Translations under genes and position numbers: made by a program
The notes under the pieces: model-generated
The model's input: the letters and a program-made list of their open reading frames with translations, nothing else
Databases searched by the model: none
What the model was told of the DNA's origin: nothing
Assembly: GCF_003415675.1 (NCBI RefSeq)
Contig: NZ_QFZK01000008.1
Span: 111,290 to 175,289, forward strand
Length of the DNA: 64,000 bases
Direction of reading: 5' to 3'
DNA from: Rhodoferax lacus
GTDB lineage: Bacteria > Pseudomonadota > Gammaproteobacteria > Burkholderiales > Burkholderiaceae_C
Part shown: positions 62,267 through 64,000 of the stretch, one piece after another
Position numbering within the stretch: position 1 is the stretch's first letter
Layout: each line of letters starts with the position of its first letter

Positions 62267-62423
62267 GTAATGATGGCCCTTGAGTGCTTGCCGATCATTT
62301 ACCGCAGTCGATGAAAGTATGCAGCAACTTTAGTGATCGAAAAATATAGATGACTTGGGAAGTAGCGTGTGCCGAATCGGGCTTGCATGAAGTGTTAAAA
62401 GGCTTTACATATAGGAGTTAGAA

Positions 62424-62852
62424 GTGACCAAAAGCAAATTTAAAATTTCACATTTTACTTGTGGTGCGACTGCTGCGGTGGCCTTGGCCATTGCAGGTAA
62501 CAGTGCCATAGCCCAGGATAGAGTACAAAGCAAAACCCAGGATCAAGCGCGCGATCAGGATCGATTGCAAGCCCCAATCTTCGGCTCTCAATTGATGACG
62601 GATGCTGAGCGCAATGAATTCCGCACTCACATGCGCAGCCTTAAGACTGTCCAAGAGCGCGAGGTCTATCGGATGGAACACCACAAGCGCATGCAGGAGC
62701 GGGCGCAGGCGCAAGGCATAGCGTTACCTGCTAGCCCACCCGCCATGCCCCAACGGTCAGGTGCAGGAGCTGCTTTAAACGGTATGGGTGGTGGGTCGGG
62801 AGCAGGCGCTGGGGGCGGTGGCATGGGTGCAGGCCCTCGTGGAACAAAGTAA
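62424..62852 (+). CDS. Exported hypothetical protein
   Basis: A 142-residue precursor with signal peptide (GATAAVALAIAGNSAIAQ). The mature part begins with Gln/Asp-rich DRVQSKTQDQARDQDRLQ, then a helical LMTDAERNEFRTHMRSLKTV segment with RMEHHKRMQERAQAQG, and ends in a Gly/Ala-rich tail. AGGAGTTAGAA precedes the ATG. It may be related in function to the gene at 61640. Confidence 0.65.
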   Translation: MTKSKFKISHFTCGATAAVALAIAGNSAIAQDRVQSKTQDQARDQDRLQAPIFGSQLMTDAERNEFRTHMRSLKTVQEREVYRMEHHKRMQERAQAQGIALPASPPAMPQRSGAGAALNGMGGGSGAGAGGGGMGAGPRGTK

Positions 62853-62868
62853 TCGGGCGTCGCACGGG

Positions 62869-63386
62869 TGTTGACGCCGACCGAAAATTGACCAGTTAGA
62901 CCGAGAAGTGCCGATCCAAAATTGACCAGGGTGTTCCACTGTCCTGCTGATTAATTCAGCAGGTACTAAAAGGTGATCACCATGGACGTAATCGGCAAGG
63001 TAAGACGCTTAAAACTGCGCGACAAACTCTCCACCAGTGCGATTGCGAGGGCCACCGGCCTGTCACGCAATACCGTCAAGAAGTGGCTTAAAGCTCCCGG
63101 CGACATAGCTCCCAAATACGTGAGGGAAGCGCCCGAGGGCAAGCTCTCTCCTTTCAAAGTGGCTCTGGACCAGGCCTTGAAGACCGACATGCATCGGCCC
63201 AAGAAGGGCCGACGCACAGGACGGGCCCTGTTTGCCCAGATCCAGGCGCAGGGCTATCGGGGTGGCTACAGCGCGGTGACTGACTTCGTCCGGGCCTGGC
63301 ATGAGCAAAGCAGCCAGTCGCCAGGCAAGGCATTCGTGCCCTGCAAATCGGCTCGGCACCGTAGGTATCGCGATATTGGTCAATGA
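62869..63386 (+). mobile_element. Left end of an IS21-family element with truncated istA
   Basis: The end begins TGTTGACGCCGACCG and has AAAATTGACCAG twice (62882 and 62919), the multiple terminal repeats typical of IS21 elements. The transposase frame starts at ATG 62982 (MDVIGKVRRLKLRDKLSTSA) with the helix-turn-helix IARATGLSRNTVKKWLKAPG, and follows the family to GKAFVP, where it departs into unrelated sequence and stops at 63386. istB and the right end are absent. So the insertion is a deletion derivative. Confidence 0.85.
62982..63386 (+). pseudogene. Truncated IS21 transposase IstA
   Basis: About 120 of the usual roughly 500 residues remain: the DNA-binding N-terminus is intact, but the catalytic DDE core is missing. 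The last 20 residues (after GKAFVP) come from the foreign junction. An in-frame GTG at 62973 could add three residues. Confidence 0.8.
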
Positions 63387-63392
63387 CTCCGA

Positions 63393-63865
63393 TCAGGACT
63401 TGAGTTTGAGGTCGAGCTCCGCCTGGGCGAAAAATGCGGGCAACTTGCTGGGTAATGCCATGGATTCCAGTTTGGTGTGTGAAAGTGCTGCCTGCGCGAC
63501 TATGTCTTTCATGGCTTTTTTCATTCGATGTGCGGCATCGCCGCAACCAACTGCCAGCCAACACGTAGTCTCATAGCCAAGGCATTGACCGGAGCGACGG
63601 CCAATGTAAATGCATTCCGGGACGAACACATCGCTCGTGTAGTTGACTATCGATGTCACAAGCGCGCGTGGACGGTAAAACCATTGCTCGACAATTGCTT
63701 GAGGCTCACGACGGGCCAAACCTCAGTCTGATCCCATTGCCAATAATTCCAAAGATCCTTTTCCGCAATGCCGAGTCGCTCAAGTTCCTCTGTACAGTGC
63801 ATGACGGGCGCGTTGATTGGAGATGCGGACAAGAAGTAGCCATTGAAGCAAAGACTGGCGGTCAA
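63393..63865 (-). pseudogene. Possible frameshifted hypothetical gene
   Basis: Two overlapping minus-strand frames look like parts of one protein. The first (63865-63656) contains CTEELERLGIAEKDLWNYWQ; the second (63719-63393) continues with EPQAIVEQWFYRPRALVTSI and SGQCLGYETTCWLAVGCGDA. The second frame has only a TTG start directly after a TGA. A one-base shift near 63715-63725 would join them into about 155 residues. The family is unknown, so this is tentative. Confidence 0.35.
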
Positions 63866-63874
63866 TCTAAGCCC

Positions 63875-64000
63875 TGAATCGCCCCGGGTTTCATGGAGGC
63901 CCGTTGGGTTAAGTCAGGCCGGTATTGCGGCCTGACGGGCTAATTGCCGATAGTAATTTTCTTCAGCCTCGGCAGGGGGAATGTAGCCGATGGGTTCCAG
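63875..64000 (-). mobile_element. End of an IS3-family element, cut by the window edge
   Basis: The minus-strand frame from 64000 to 63914 encodes LEPIGYIPPAEAEENYYRQL and ends RQAAIPA-stop, the typical C-terminus of IS3-family OrfB transposases. TGAATCGCCCCGGGTTTCAT at 63875 has the look of the IS3-family terminal inverted repeat. The rest of the element lies beyond the window. Confidence 0.85.

Overview
The window looks like a chromosomal segment of a betaproteobacterium, most likely Burkholderiales close to Comamonadaceae. This is inferred from the ribosomal operon order (secY followed by rpmJ, rpsM, rpsK, rpsD, rpoA, rplQ), the protein sequences and the repertoire of small domain-of-unknown-function (DUF) proteins. 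No database search was possible.

Layout. 1-7.2 kb: the distal part of the spc/alpha ribosomal operon (rpsH partial to rplQ), then an initiator tRNA-fMet gene and a terminator. 7.3-10.8 kb: an accessory stretch behind the tRNA (11-bp tandem repeat, MFS transporter, orphan genes, two tiny Cys-rich proteins). 10.8-19.7 kb: a metal/thiol-stress island with a His-tailed DMT exporter, a Crp/Fnr regulator, an HMA-domain protein, Met/His-rich periplasmic proteins, thioredoxin 2 and small membrane proteins. It includes a duplicated 62-residue gene, one copy broken by a stop. 19.7-29.6 kb: an integrative element with an IS remnant, XRE regulator, excisionase-like protein, tyrosine recombinase, and an uncharacterised block built around a 777-residue protein with two AAA+ modules. 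30-34 kb: methyltransferase, ClC channel, broken cytochrome, Lgt. 34-39.7 kb: cell-envelope genes, a PmrAB/QseBC-like two-component system and pstS. 40-49.7 kb: a sulfide/persulfide locus in which an RND efflux pump, a DUF2892 protein, a CsoR-family repressor and sulfide:quinone oxidoreductase form one operon, divergent from ccoG, an AhpD-like protein and a rhodanese. 49.9-54.8 kb: CRTAC1-type protein, di-heme oxidoreductase, thiolase. 54.9-57.6 kb: sigma factor, permease, thioredoxin-like protein and Cys-rich rhodanese operon. 58-64 kb: exported proteins of unknown role, then IS21 and IS3 remnants.

Two candidate regulons can be read directly from DNA. First, an 18-bp inverted repeat CATAC-N8-GTATG lies upstream of the RND-CsoR-SQR operon, trxC, a DUF2892 protein and a methyltransferase, with a weaker copy before ccoG; the CsoR-family protein is the obvious candidate regulator. 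Second, a 17-bp YTTAAG-N5-CTTAAG-type box precedes the cytochrome gene, the envelope/two-component operon and pstS (which also has a good Pho box), matching the known PmrA-box architecture.

The window is rich in decayed genes. In-frame stops interrupt a DedA-like gene, a DUF1924-type cytochrome (just before its heme motif), one copy of the duplicated small gene and a glycine-zipper gene. Fragments of an ABC ATPase, a P-type ATPase and transposases remain. The least understood intact part is the tandem-AAA+ operon of the integrative element, where a 20-nt element (18/20 identical) able to form a small hairpin precedes both gene groups.
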